From positions 16,849 to 80,848 of the forward strand of contig JAFMGZ010000012.1 of NCBI GenBank assembly GCA_017854855.1: a stretch of 64,000 bases of DNA. The letters are read 5' to 3'. Source of the stretch: Sulfitobacter sp. Lineage in GTDB: Bacteria; Pseudomonadota; Alphaproteobacteria; Rhodobacterales; Rhodobacteraceae. Each line of letters begins with the position of its first letter. Positions within the stretch are counted from its first letter, which is position 1. Made by a program: the position numbers and the translations under genes. Shown here piece after piece: positions 26,795 to 35,902 of the stretch. The notes under the pieces were generated by a model. The model did no database searches, was not told the origin of the DNA, and was given only the letters and a program-made list of their open reading frames with translations.

Positions 26795-27667
26795 TCAGAG
26801 CAGCCGCCCCGCCACCGCGTCCAGCTTGGCCATCAGCGCAGGGTCGCGGGCGTCCGGTTGGGTCAGGATTGCATATTCCAGCGCGCGGTCACAGCCATGC
26901 GGGCAGGGCGCGCGTTCAGCGCCCAACAGTTTGGGCAAACGGGCGACCATGTTCCGCCCCTTGTCCGCGTTACCCATCAGCGTGGCGATGATGGCGGTGA
27001 CATCTACCTCGCCGTGGTCGGGATGCCAGCTGTCATAATCGGTGATCATGGCCACCGACGCATAGCAAAGCTCTGCTTCGCGGGCCAGTTTGGCCTCTGG
27101 CATATTGGTCATTCCGATAACATCCGCACCCCAGCTTGTCCGGTACATTTTGGATTCCGCGAGCGTGGAGAATTGCGGCCCCTCCATCGCCAGATAGGTG
27201 CCCCCGCGGTGCACCTTGATCCCTGCATCCCGAGCGGCTGTCTCGCAGGCGTCGCCCAGACGCGGGCAGGTCGGGTGCGCCACGCTGACATGGGCCACGC
27301 ATCCGGTGCCAAAGAATGACTTTTCGCGCGCAAAGGTCCGGTCGATGAATTGGTCCACGATGACGAAATCACCCGGTGCCATTTCCTCGCGGAATGATCC
27401 GCAGGCCGAAACGGAGATGACATCGGTGCAGCCCAGACGTTTGAGCGCGTCAATATTGGCCCGGTATGGAACGGTTGAAGGGCTATGCACATGGCCGCGT
27501 CCGTGGCGGGGCAGAAAAGCCATTTCAATACCGTCCAATATCCCGGTCAGGATCGCATCAGACGGTGTGCCCCAGGGGGTCTGGACCTGGATCCAGTCAG
27601 CCCCTTCCAACCCGTCGATGTCATAGATCCCCGACCCGCCGATCACGGCGATTTTCGTAGCTGTCAT
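26795..27667 (-). CDS. mtnP: S-methyl-5'-thioadenosine phosphorylase
   Basis: 290 residues. KIAVIGGSGIYDIDGLEG opens the protein; FLPRHGRGHVHSPSTVPYRA and AMEGPQFSTLAESKMYRTSW are the phosphate- and nucleoside-binding segments of MTAP. It splits methylthioadenosine into adenine and methylthioribose-1-phosphate. The start at 27667 is the last sensible ATG before the IGGSG motif; the SD is poor. Upstream of lysE/apt on the same strand with a 180-bp gap. Confidence 0.93.
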   Translation of the reverse strand: MTATKIAVIGGSGIYDIDGLEGADWIQVQTPWGTPSDAILTGILDGIEMAFLPRHGRGHVHSPSTVPYRANIDALKRLGCTDVISVSACGSFREEMAPGDFVIVDQFIDRTFAREKSFFGTGCVAHVSVAHPTCPRLGDACETAARDAGIKVHRGGTYLAMEGPQFSTLAESKMYRTSWGADVIGMTNMPEAKLAREAELCYASVAMITDYDSWHPDHGEVDVTAIIATLMGNADKGRNMVARLPKLLGAERAPCPHGCDRALEYAILTQPDARDPALMAKLDAVAGRLL

Positions 27668-27828
27668 AAAGGCCCCATCTGTCTGTTTCACCGGGCATTC
27701 TGCCCCGCGCCGCCCAGCGTGGAAAGCCCCGAAATTCGCATCAGGCAGGATTGGCGCTGTCACGGGTTGGGGGAAATGCCTGGGTACCGGTCAGTGTAGC
27801 GGTTCGGGCAAAAGACGTGTCGAGGCAT

Positions 27829-27881
27829 CAAATGCCAAGGACGGTCAGGGCAGGCTGACCCGGTGCTACCCTTGGCATTTG
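27829..27881. other. Long nested inverted repeat in the mtnP-sulP divergent region
   Basis: CAAATGCCAAGG pairs perfectly with CCTTGGCATTTG (12 bp), and inside them GGTCAG pairs with CTGACC. The element lies 80 bp upstream of sulP and 162 bp upstream of mtnP. There is no U-run after it, so a plain terminator is unlikely. It may be an operator pair, an RNA leader structure or a small interspersed palindromic element. Confidence 0.75.
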
Positions 27882-27960
27882 GTCCGATCTGGTATAGCGA
27901 CCGCCCAAACATGGCCTTGTAGGGCTGAAATCCCCCGTTCCGGTATAAGAAGGAAGCCTG

Positions 27961-29622
27961 ATGGCGCGTTCCCTGTTTCGAAGCTTTTCCAAAAATCTTG
28001 AGGTGACCGATCTTCGGTGGATGCCGCAGGATGGCTTTTCGGTGGGGCGTCTGCGGATTGAGCTTTTGTCCGGCCTGACCGTGGCGCTGGCGCTGGTGCC
28101 AGAGGCTGTGGCTTTTGCCTTTGTTGCGGGCGTGCATCCGCTGGTGGGGCTTTACGCGGCCTTTCTGGTTGGGTTGATCACGGCCTTGATCGGCGGGCGG
28201 CCGGGGATGATCTCGGGTGCCACGGGGGCTTTGGCGGTCGTGATGGTGGCCTTGGTCGCACAGCACGGCGTTGAATATCTGTTTGCCACCGTGATCCTGA
28301 TGGGGCTTTTGCAGGTCTTTGCCGGGGTGATGCAGTGGGGCAAGTTCATTCGGCTGGTGCCGCATCCGGTGATGCTGGGTTTTGTGAACGGGCTGGCGAT
28401 CGTCATTTTCCTGGCACAGATGAGCCAGTTCAAGGTGCCGGGGTCCATGGTCGATACGGGCCACGGCATGGGCGGCGGTGAATGGCTGTCAGGCCAGCCG
28501 CTGTTTCTGATGCTGGCCCTTGTGGGGGCGACCATGGCGATCATCTGGGTCATGCCGCGCATCACCAAGTTTATTCCCGCACCCCTTGCAGGCATCGGTA
28601 TCGTGGCGGCGGTTGTGATCTTTACCGGCATGGAGGTGCCGCGCGTCGGCGATCTGGCCTCGATCGAGGGCGGGCTGCCGATGCTGCATATCCCCTTTGG
28701 CGACGGTTTGGGGCTGTACGGGACTGCCCTCGCCCCTTTCAACCTTGAGACGCTTTATATCATCCTGCCCTATGCGGTGATCCTGGCCGCGATCGGCCTG
28801 ATTGAATCCCTGCTGACGCTGAACCTGGTGGGGGACATGACCAATACCCGTGGGGGGGCCAGCCAGGAATGTGTGGCGCAGGGCGTGGCCAATACCTTGA
28901 CCGGCTTCTTTGGCGGCATGGGCGGCTGTGCGATGATCGGCCAGTCGATGATCAACGTGAAATCAGGCGGCCGCACCCGTGTGGCTGGCATTGCGGCGGC
29001 TGTGTTCTTGTTGCTGTTCATTCTTGTGGGGGCACCGCTGATTGAACAGATCCCGCTGGCCGCATTGGTGGGCGTGATGTTCATGGTGGTGATCGGCACC
29101 TTTGCCTGGAATTCCTTGACGATCCTGCGCAAGGTGCCGCTGACGGATGCTTTCGTGATCCTTCTGGTGACGGTCGTGACCGTCTACAAAGACCTTGCCG
29201 TGGCCGTTGTGGTGGGTGTGATCGTGTCCGCCCTGGCCTATGCATGGAACAACGCGCGGCGCATCCATGCCAAGACCTATGAGACCCCCGAGGGGGCCAA
29301 GGTCTATCAGGTTCAGGGGCCCTTGTTCTTTGGCTCAGCTGACGGCTTTGCGGAACTGTTCGATGTCCAGAATGACCCGTCTCTTGTTATCGTTGATTTC
29401 GCCGACAGCCGTGTTGTCGACCAATCCGCATTGCAGGCAATCGAGGCGATTGCCGGCAAATACGAGGAAGCGGCCAAGCGGATCGAGCTGCGCCACCTGA
29501 GCCGCGACTGCCACCGCCTGCTGACCAAGGCAGGCCACCTGATGGTCGACAGTGACGATGACCCCGATTACCAATTGGCGGTCGATTATTCTGTCCGCAC
29601 CGGGGTCCTGGGCGGGCATTGA
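27961..29622 (+). CDS. SulP-family anion transporter with STAS domain
   Basis: 553 residues. About 11-12 hydrophobic segments, with GLTVALALVPEAVAFAFVAG as the SLC26/SulP signature, then a cytoplasmic STAS domain from about residue 440 (VYQVQGPLFFGSADGFAELF, VIVDFADSRVVDQSALQAI). Family members move sulfate, bicarbonate, C4-dicarboxylates or other anions; this sequence alone does not choose. GAAGG precedes the ATG. The 5' region carries a large hairpin. Its stop lies 4 bp from the convergent flavin reductase stop. Confidence 0.93.
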   Translation: MARSLFRSFSKNLEVTDLRWMPQDGFSVGRLRIELLSGLTVALALVPEAVAFAFVAGVHPLVGLYAAFLVGLITALIGGRPGMISGATGALAVVMVALVAQHGVEYLFATVILMGLLQVFAGVMQWGKFIRLVPHPVMLGFVNGLAIVIFLAQMSQFKVPGSMVDTGHGMGGGEWLSGQPLFLMLALVGATMAIIWVMPRITKFIPAPLAGIGIVAAVVIFTGMEVPRVGDLASIEGGLPMLHIPFGDGLGLYGTALAPFNLETLYIILPYAVILAAIGLIESLLTLNLVGDMTNTRGGASQECVAQGVANTLTGFFGGMGGCAMIGQSMINVKSGGRTRVAGIAAAVFLLLFILVGAPLIEQIPLAALVGVMFMVVIGTFAWNSLTILRKVPLTDAFVILLVTVVTVYKDLAVAVVVGVIVSALAYAWNNARRIHAKTYETPEGAKVYQVQGPLFFGSADGFAELFDVQNDPSLVIVDFADSRVVDQSALQAIEAIAGKYEEAAKRIELRHLSRDCHRLLTKAGHLMVDSDDDPDYQLAVDYSVRTGVLGGH

Positions 29623-29626
29623 TCAC

Positions 29627-30232
29627 TCAATCGTCGGGGCGAATGATCTCGAATACTTCGCGCACCACCGAATAGTCGCGATAGCCCAAACGCGAGAGCG
29701 GCTGGTATTTGGTCACGTCAAAACGGCCATCCACCATGCAGTCATCGCGCAGATGTACGCCTACGACTTCCCCAAAGACCACGTAGTTTGACGCGCCCTC
29801 AATCTTGACGATCTGGGTCATCCGGCATTCAAGGCTGGCGGGGGCATTTGCGACGCGGGCACAGTTGATCACGTCGCACACGGCTTTTTCGACACCGGCA
29901 TGGCCGAATTCATCGACATCATGGGGCAGCGTCGCCGAGGATGCATTCATCGCATCGCGTGCCGCGTATTCAACGATGTTGACACAGAACACACCGGTTT
30001 CGCGGATATTGGCAACCGAATCCTTGGTGCCGTCAACGTCGTCCTTGACGCCGGTCGATGCAAACATGACCTGCGGCGGCACATAGGCCACACCGTTAAA
30101 AAAGGAATAGGGGGCCAAATTGTCATGCCCCGCCTTGTCGCGGGTTGAAATCCAGCCGATCGGCCGGGGGGTCACAACAGCGTTGAATGGATTATGTGGT
30201 AGGCCGTGGCCTTCTTCTGGACGATAGAACAT
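29627..30232 (-). CDS. Flavin reductase-like (FMN-binding split-barrel) protein
   Basis: 201 residues. NAVVTPRPIGWISTRD and NLAPYSFFNGVAYVPPQVMF are the FMN-binding signature of the DIM6/NTAB group. Members are NAD(P)H:flavin oxidoreductases or partners of two-component monooxygenases; no oxygenase partner is adjacent. AAAGGA precedes the ATG at 30232. Confidence 0.88.
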   Translation of the reverse strand: MFYRPEEGHGLPHNPFNAVVTPRPIGWISTRDKAGHDNLAPYSFFNGVAYVPPQVMFASTGVKDDVDGTKDSVANIRETGVFCVNIVEYAARDAMNASSATLPHDVDEFGHAGVEKAVCDVINCARVANAPASLECRMTQIVKIEGASNYVVFGEVVGVHLRDDCMVDGRFDVTKYQPLSRLGYRDYSVVREVFEIIRPDD

Positions 30233-30311
30233 CGAAATTCCTTTGTTGGTTTGCACCCATTGCTACGCTCATGATAGATCAGATTCCACCGCTAACCAGA
30301 AAGTTCGGCCT

Positions 30312-30800
30312 TTGTATAATCTTTCTCCTGAAACCAAGGCTGATTACTGGGAGGTCGAGGCGCTTTATGACACTTGTTTCGCGCCTGGACGCGAGGCTTT
30401 GTCGTCCTACCGGCTGCGCGATGGTATCCCCTCCGTCGAAGGGTTGAGCCATGTGGCGCGGGATGCCGATGGTATTTTGGGTGGTGCCATCCGCTATTGG
30501 CCTGTGCGCATCGGTCAGGCAGAGGCGTTGCTGCTGGGGCCGGTGGCTGTGCATCCCACCCGCCAGGGCGAAGGGCTGGGCCGTGCCTTGATAGAAAAAA
30601 GCCTGGGCGAGGCTGCGCCTCTGGGTTGGGACCGGGTGATGCTGGTGGGCGATGCGCCCTATTACAACCGGTTTGGGTTTACGCTGCTCGAACATGTCGT
30701 GATGCCGCCGCCCACCAACCCCGAACGGGTCCTGGGGCGCGCGCTGCGCCCGGGCGCGTGGGATGATGTCATGGGTGACGTTCGGCGCTGGGTGGATTGA
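30312..30800 (+). CDS. GNAT N-acetyltransferase (YhbS-like)
   Basis: 162 residues from a TTG start. WEVEALYDTCFAPGREALSSY, then GPVAVHPTRQGEGLGRALIE is the acetyl-CoA binding motif, and VMLVGDAPYYNRFGFT matches YhbS-like proteins. The ORF track begins 23 codons earlier at another TTG in sequence without family character; TTG-TAT-AAT-CTT-TCT gives a better N-terminus, but the SD is weak, so the start is uncertain. Substrate unknown. Confidence 0.78.
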   Translation: MYNLSPETKADYWEVEALYDTCFAPGREALSSYRLRDGIPSVEGLSHVARDADGILGGAIRYWPVRIGQAEALLLGPVAVHPTRQGEGLGRALIEKSLGEAAPLGWDRVMLVGDAPYYNRFGFTLLEHVVMPPPTNPERVLGRALRPGAWDDVMGDVRRWVD

Positions 30801-30845
30801 ACCGCGCGGATCTATCCCCACATAGGGTCTGACAAAGGAGTGGCC

Positions 30846-31613
30846 ATGCAGATTGAAACCACCGTGCCGATGGTCATCGATGTCGATGCCGAATTGGACA
30901 AGATCGCCCGCCGCTACAAAAGCGCGGGAGGTGTTGGCATCAACGTGCTGAACCTTATCGGTGGCTCTGCCGAAAGCCTGCTGGATCAACTGCCCGATAC
31001 AGTGCGGCGGAATCTTGAGACGGCCACGGTCGCGGCACTGAACCAGGCGATGCGGGCTGCGCATTCCAGCCGGTCCGTCGTGCCGGATCAGAAAAGCTGG
31101 CTTAATCAGGCGGTCAGCGCGGCAATGGGTGCGGCTGGCGGCGCGGGCGGTTTGCCCACGGCCTTGGCCGAATTGCCGGTCACGACCACTTTGCTGTTGC
31201 GCGTTATTCAGGGTGTCGCAGTGGAACACGGATTTGATGCGGCGGCCGAGAACGTGCAGTTCGACTGCGTTCAGGTCTTTGCCGCAGCAGGTCCGCTGTC
31301 CGGCGATGATGGGGCCGATCTGGGCTTTCTGTCGGCCCGGCTGACCCTGTCTGGCAAAGCGATGCAGGCCGTGATCGCCAAGGTTGCCCCGAAACTTGCC
31401 GTGGTGCTTGGCCAAAAGCTGGCGGCGCAGGCGGTGCCTGTACTGGGGGCCGTGGCGGGGGCGGCCACGAATTACGCCTATACCAGCTATTACGAAGACA
31501 TCGCACATGTGCATTTCGGGCTGCGCAAGCTCGCGGTTGATGCCGATGTCCCTCACAAGGAGCTCTTGGTGCAGCTTCAAGACCGGATGGCACGCCCCTT
31601 GGTCAAACCTTAG
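30846..31613 (+). CDS. EcsC-family protein
   Basis: 255 residues. Ala/Gly-rich helices; GVGINVLNLIGGSAESLLDQLP, GAAGGAGGLPTALAELPVTTTLLLRVIQGVA and the end YYEDIAHVHFGLRKL fit the EcsC family. Function is poorly known; the founding Bacillus member lies beside an ABC transporter. No signal peptide is seen. AAGGAG lies five bases before the ATG. The convergent modC stop is 4 bp away. Confidence 0.83.
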   Translation: MQIETTVPMVIDVDAELDKIARRYKSAGGVGINVLNLIGGSAESLLDQLPDTVRRNLETATVAALNQAMRAAHSSRSVVPDQKSWLNQAVSAAMGAAGGAGGLPTALAELPVTTTLLLRVIQGVAVEHGFDAAAENVQFDCVQVFAAAGPLSGDDGADLGFLSARLTLSGKAMQAVIAKVAPKLAVVLGQKLAAQAVPVLGAVAGAATNYAYTSYYEDIAHVHFGLRKLAVDADVPHKELLVQLQDRMARPLVKP

Positions 31614-31616
31614 CGG

Positions 31617-32705
31617 TTACCGCCCGATGTTTCCCGGTGCCACGCTGGTCGCCTTGAGGATCGCATAGCAGCTCATGCCGGGGACAAGCCCCAGCTCTGT
31701 CACGGCGCGTGCGGTGATCCGTGCCAATATCGTGTCGCCGCCCGCGCGCAGGGCAATCGCGGCACCCGGTCCGTCGCCTGGATGGATGCCCTCTATCGTC
31801 ACACGCAGCACATTGAGCGCGGACAGACCCTCAGGGGGGCGCAGGGACAGCATCACGTCCTGCGCCAGTACCCGCAGCCGAACCTTTGCGCCAACCGGTG
31901 CCTGCACACCGGGCAGCGCCAGCACTCCGGCAGAAATCTTAAGCCGTGACAGCCCATCTGGATCATGCGCCAGCACTTCGGCCTCCAGCACAGCCCCGGC
32001 TTCGCGGACACCCAGCAAGGGCACGGCAGCAGGGTTAGCCATCACATCATAAAGCGGGCCTGCCTGCTGAACCTTGCCGTCCTTGAGCAGCACCAGTGTA
32101 TTTGCCAAACGGGCGATCTCATCCACCGCGTGGCTCACGTAAAGGATCGGCAGACCAAGTGGGCCGTCGCGCAGCCGCTCCAGATAGGGCAGGATTTCTT
32201 GTTTGCGCGGGCCATCAAGGCTGGCCAGCGGTTCGTCCATCAACAGCATCTTTGGCTTGCTCAGCAGGGCGCGCCCCAGTGCGACCCGTTGTTTTTCACC
32301 CCCCGACAGGGTGCCGGGTGCCCGTGACAAAAGCGCCTCCAGCCCCAAGAGCGCGACAACATCGTCAAAACCGGCCCCTTTGGCACCTGCGGGGGCATAA
32401 CGCGCGCCAAAGGTCAGATTTTCCGAGACCGACAGATGTGGAAAAAGCCGCGCGTCCTGAAACACATAACCCAGACGCCGCGCTGCAGGCGGCACAAAGC
32501 GGCGCGAGGCACTGTCAAACAGCGTCTCGCCGCCCAGCACGATCCTGCCCCCTTGGGGTTTCAGCAATCCCGCAACGGCATTGATCACCGTTGTCTTGCC
32601 CGCACCGGAACGGCCAAACAGCGCCGTGATGCCCGCACCGGCCGCAAAGGACAGATCCAGCGCAAAACCGTCGAAACGGTGGTCGATATGAACCTCAAGC
32701 GTCAT
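31617..32705 (-). CDS. modC: Molybdate ABC transporter ATP-binding protein
   Basis: 362 residues. Walker A GRSGAGKTT, signature LSGGEKQRVALGRALL, Walker B MLLMDEPLASLDG and switch His in ILYVSHAVDEI. The C-terminal ~75 residues form a Mop/TOBE-type domain (VRLRVLAQDVMLSLRPPEGL, then GPGAAIALRAGGDTILARIT), typical of ModC. It powers molybdate uptake for molybdoenzymes. Overlaps modB by ATGA. Confidence 0.96.
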   Translation of the reverse strand: MTLEVHIDHRFDGFALDLSFAAGAGITALFGRSGAGKTTVINAVAGLLKPQGGRIVLGGETLFDSASRRFVPPAARRLGYVFQDARLFPHLSVSENLTFGARYAPAGAKGAGFDDVVALLGLEALLSRAPGTLSGGEKQRVALGRALLSKPKMLLMDEPLASLDGPRKQEILPYLERLRDGPLGLPILYVSHAVDEIARLANTLVLLKDGKVQQAGPLYDVMANPAAVPLLGVREAGAVLEAEVLAHDPDGLSRLKISAGVLALPGVQAPVGAKVRLRVLAQDVMLSLRPPEGLSALNVLRVTIEGIHPGDGPGAAIALRAGGDTILARITARAVTELGLVPGMSCYAILKATSVAPGNIGR

Positions 32706-33391
32706 GTGCCCGCAATCCGTGCCGCGACCCGCCGTGCCAGCGCCTCTGAGATCAGGACCGCCCCAAGTGCCGCGACAGATGCCATCACCACCATGCCCAG
32801 GGCCTGGCTTTCACCACCCGGAATTTGCAAGGCGGCCCAGATGGCGCTGGGCAGGGTTTGTGTCTGCCCAGGGATATTGGCGACAAAGGTGATCGTCGCC
32901 CCGAATTCCCCCATCGCCTTGGCAAATCCCATCACCGCCCCGGCAAGGATACCCGGCGCGATCAAGGGCAGGGTAACCCGGCCAAATATCGACAGATCTG
33001 ACGCACCAAGGGTGGCTGCGGCCTCTTCCAGCTTGGGATCAACCGCCTCGATCGCCAGTCGCATCGCCCGGACCATCAGCGGGAACCCCATGATGATTGC
33101 AGCCAGGACTGCGCCGCTCCAGTGAAAGGCCAGGGTGATGCCGATGCTCTCCAATGCGCGGCCCAAGGGGGCGGTGCGGCCAAAGGCGATAAGCAGCATA
33201 TATCCGGTGACAACCGGCGGCAAAACCAGCGGCAGATGCACCACCGCACTCAGGAGGCCCTTGCCCCAGAAATCCCGTCGCGCCAGCACCCAGGCCACGG
33301 CCAGCGCAAAGGGCACTGCCAGTAACGTGGCCCAGCAGGCAACCCAAAGCGACAGGCGCAAAGCCTCCCATGCGGCGGCATCAGCGCTCAT
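32702..33391 (-). CDS. modB: Molybdate ABC transporter permease
   Basis: 229 residues with five hydrophobic segments. ALRLSLWVACWATLLAVPFA at the start and EAAATLGASDLSIFGRVTLP, the EAA loop that contacts ModC. Overlaps modA upstream and modC downstream by 4 bp each, so all three are translationally coupled. Confidence 0.96.
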   Translation of the reverse strand: MSADAAAWEALRLSLWVACWATLLAVPFALAVAWVLARRDFWGKGLLSAVVHLPLVLPPVVTGYMLLIAFGRTAPLGRALESIGITLAFHWSGAVLAAIIMGFPLMVRAMRLAIEAVDPKLEEAAATLGASDLSIFGRVTLPLIAPGILAGAVMGFAKAMGEFGATITFVANIPGQTQTLPSAIWAALQIPGGESQALGMVVMASVAALGAVLISEALARRVAARIAGT

Positions 33392-34119
33392 GGCACCACC
33401 GGTTGAAAGCCATGCGCGGCAAACAGGGCCGCCGCGTCAGGGCCCGCAAGATGGTGCAAAAAGGGCAGTCCGGCCGGGGTGACGGCAGCGGCGGGATAGA
33501 GGATGGGATCATGCCCTTCTGGTGGCAGATCGAGCAGGACTTTGACCCTCGGCTCTGCCTGCGCATCGGTGGCATAGACGATGCCAAGCGGCGTCTGGCC
33601 GCGTGCGACCATGGCCAGGGCCGCGCGCACATTGTCGGTTTCGGCCAGATGGTTCTGTACGGCCCGCCACAGGCCTGCGGTTTCCAGCGCTTGGCGCGCA
33701 TAGCCGCCCGCAGGCACGGCATCGCGGTGGCCCATGGCCAGCCTGCCGGTTTTCAGGCGGTCCATGAGCTGTGACAGGTCCTGCATCGGGGGTGCCGTGG
33801 CGGGGCCGATCAGGACAAGCCGGTTTGCGGCAACCGCGACAGCCGCGTTGCGGTCAATGATCCCTTGGGATGCCAGCCACTCCATCCAGAGCGGACTGGC
33901 CAGCACCACAACATCCGCAGGCGCACCCGCCGCGATCTGGCGTGCCATTGTGCCAGAGCCACCAAATGACAGCGTTACCTGTCCGTCATAGCCGGCAATG
34001 ATGTCTTCCAATGCGCCGCGCAGGCTGGCGGCCGCAAATACGCTCACCCGGCCCTCTGCCCAGAGGGCGGCAGGAACCTGGGCCAGCAGCCAAATGAAAA
34101 TCGCAAGAAAACGTGTCAT
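33388..34119 (-). CDS. modA: Molybdate-binding periplasmic protein
   Basis: 243 residues. Signal peptide MTRFLAIFIWLLAQVPAALWA, then VSVFAAASLRGALEDIIAGY and FGGSGTMARQIAAGAPADVVV, the oxyanion-binding segments of ModA; GIVYATDAQAEPRVKVL is the closing motif. The ORF track extends the frame 130 residues upstream into the intergenic region and antisense to the Nudix gene; that extension is rejected in favour of ATG 34119. No clear ModE box is visible in the 117-bp divergent region. Confidence 0.94.
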   Translation of the reverse strand: MTRFLAIFIWLLAQVPAALWAEGRVSVFAAASLRGALEDIIAGYDGQVTLSFGGSGTMARQIAAGAPADVVVLASPLWMEWLASQGIIDRNAAVAVAANRLVLIGPATAPPMQDLSQLMDRLKTGRLAMGHRDAVPAGGYARQALETAGLWRAVQNHLAETDNVRAALAMVARGQTPLGIVYATDAQAEPRVKVLLDLPPEGHDPILYPAAAVTPAGLPFLHHLAGPDAAALFAAHGFQPVVP

Positions 34120-34236
34120 TCCCCGCACTATTAGCGATGCGTTTTTCCCGTACAAGCGCAATGCTCTGCAGCGGCCCTTGCAGTTGGCGCATCTGCACGT
34201 CATGATTTGGCCAACAGCCCGGTCTACAGGCGATCC

Positions 34237-34719
34237 ATGATCAAGCAGCCCCCACTTTCGCTCAACGGTGCCCGCAAGGGCGAGGTTCGGACGCAATTTG
34301 CGGCCCTTTGCTATCGTATCCGGCAGGGCAAGGTGCAAATCCTGCTGGTCACCTCGCGGCGCTCCAAGCGGTGGATCATGCCAAAGGGCTGGCCGATCGA
34401 TGGCAAGACACCTTCGCAAACGGCACTGATCGAGGCCTGGGAAGAAGCAGGTGTCACCGGCAAAGCCAAGGAGGTCTGTCTGGGCGTCTATGCCTATGGC
34501 AAAAGCCATGAGGACGCCGATGATTTTGCCTGTATTGCCATGCTCTATCCTGTTGAGGTGAAGTCACTGGCCAAGAAATTTCCCGAAGCCGGCCAGCGGC
34601 GCAGGCGCTGGGTGTCGCGCAAAAAGGCCGCGCGGCTGGTCGCGGAGCCCGATCTGGCACGCCTGATCCGCGCATTTGATCCCAAGCCAAAATCAACGTC
34701 GAAAAAGCCCGAGGCTTGA
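34237..34719 (+). CDS. Nudix hydrolase (DIPP-like)
   Basis: 160 residues. PKGWPIDGKTPSQTALIEAW plus EEAGV is the Nudix box, with the EExGU end intact. Against GX5EX7REUXEEXGU, the first Glu is Lys (common in alphaproteobacterial PKGWP-type members) and the Arg before the first catalytic Glu is Ile. DIPP-like members act on diadenosine or inositol polyphosphates. The C-terminus is a Lys-rich tail. Start at MIKQPPLS with AGGCG upstream. Confidence 0.87.
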   Translation: MIKQPPLSLNGARKGEVRTQFAALCYRIRQGKVQILLVTSRRSKRWIMPKGWPIDGKTPSQTALIEAWEEAGVTGKAKEVCLGVYAYGKSHEDADDFACIAMLYPVEVKSLAKKFPEAGQRRRRWVSRKKAARLVAEPDLARLIRAFDPKPKSTSKKPEA

Positions 34720-34783
34720 CCTTGCGCGCGCGCAGGCCCATTTCATAAGGGATGATGTTATCTCTTTGGGCAGATAGGCAGCC

Positions 34784-35215
34784 ATGATCCAATATACATT
34801 GAAATGTGATCAAGGTCACCGAACGGACAGTTGGTTCCAGTCGGCAAAGGCCTATGACGCGCTTGAGCGGGGTGGCCATCTTTCTTGCGCCCTGTGCGGC
34901 AGCGGCAAGATCAGCAAGGCGTTGATGGCCCCGAGGGTTAATGCCGCTGCTAAAGATGGATCACTGCCTGAACCGGTTTTGCAAAACCCCAGTTCAGAGG
35001 TGGAAAAGGCCCTGTCCGAGCTGCGCCAGAAAGTCGAATCGACATCGGATTACGTGGGCGACAGATTTGCCGCCGAAGCGCGCGCGATGCATGCGGGCGA
35101 GAAACCCGAACGCTCCATCTACGGCGAGGCCCGTCTGGATCAGGCAAAAGCATTGATCGAAGAGGGCGTGCCCTTGATGCCGCTGCCGTTTCGGCCCAAA
35201 CAGAAGCTGACCTGA
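34784..35215 (+). CDS. DUF1178 family protein
   Basis: 143 residues. MIQYTLKCDQGHRTDSWFQS and LSCALCGSGKISKALMAPRV are the two conserved parts; the Cys/His (CDQGH ... CALC) resemble a small zinc ribbon of the FmdB type. The C-terminal half is helical (RFAAEARAMHAGEKPERSIY is strongly conserved). Function unknown. Sits between the Nudix and SDR genes. Confidence 0.92.
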   Translation: MIQYTLKCDQGHRTDSWFQSAKAYDALERGGHLSCALCGSGKISKALMAPRVNAAAKDGSLPEPVLQNPSSEVEKALSELRQKVESTSDYVGDRFAAEARAMHAGEKPERSIYGEARLDQAKALIEEGVPLMPLPFRPKQKLT

Positions 35216-35231
35216 TCACGAAAGAGATAGC

Positions 35232-35876
35232 ATGACCATTTTGATTACAGGGGCCAGCCGGGGCATCGGCGCGGGCCTAGCCGAAAGATACGCCGAATTG
35301 GGCCGCGATGTCATCGGTACGGGCCGGTCGGCCACCGCCCAGATCCAGTTGGATGTATCACAGCCCGCCAGCCACCGCGACATGGCCAAGGCGCTGGGCG
35401 ATGTGCCCGTTGAGCTGTTGATCTGCAATGCCGGTGTCTATCTGGACAAGGGGGCAGATCTGGACACAGGGTATGACGCCGCACTTTGGGCGCAGACATT
35501 CGCGACCAATGTGACCGGTGTTTTCCTCAGCATTCAGGCGCTTTTGCCGCATCTGCGCCGCGCGCCCGGCGCGAAGATCGCCATCATCTCATCGCAGATG
35601 GCGTCAGACACCCATGCCCCGGGCGGCAGCTATATCTACCGCGCCTCCAAGGCGGCCGCGCTGAATTTGGGCCGCAACCTGGCGAAAGACCTCAGGCCAG
35701 AGGGGATTGCTGTTGGCATCTATCATCCAGGCTGGGTCCAGACGGACATGGGCGGCGGTGCGGCGGAACTGAGCACCGGTGAAGCTGTGGAAGGGTTGAT
35801 CGCGCGTTTTGATGCGCTGAACCTCGAGACCACGGGATGTTTCGAGACCTGGGACGGTCGCGCGCATCCATATTGA
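35232..35876 (+). CDS. SDR-family oxidoreductase
   Basis: 214 residues. MTILITGASRGIGAGLAERY holds the TGxxxGIG cofactor loop; LICNAGVY is the NAG motif, and YIYRASKAAALN carries the YxxxK catalytic pair with an upstream Ser (IISSQMAS). Likely an atypical short SDR of the C-factor/CsgA type. Substrate unknown. Starts 16 bp after DUF1178. Confidence 0.9.
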   Translation: MTILITGASRGIGAGLAERYAELGRDVIGTGRSATAQIQLDVSQPASHRDMAKALGDVPVELLICNAGVYLDKGADLDTGYDAALWAQTFATNVTGVFLSIQALLPHLRRAPGAKIAIISSQMASDTHAPGGSYIYRASKAAALNLGRNLAKDLRPEGIAVGIYHPGWVQTDMGGGAAELSTGEAVEGLIARFDALNLETTGCFETWDGRAHPY

Positions 35877-35902
35877 GCTTTTCTGGCCTGTGGAGCGTTG
35901 CT

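Noticed and set aside
30279-31580. 433-aa minus-strand ORF
   Set aside because: Antisense to the GNAT and EcsC genes, both of which have recognisable motifs and a good SD for EcsC.
33388-34509. Long N-terminal extension of modA in the ORF track
   Set aside because: The signal peptide begins at 34119; upstream sequence is intergenic and antisense to the Nudix gene.
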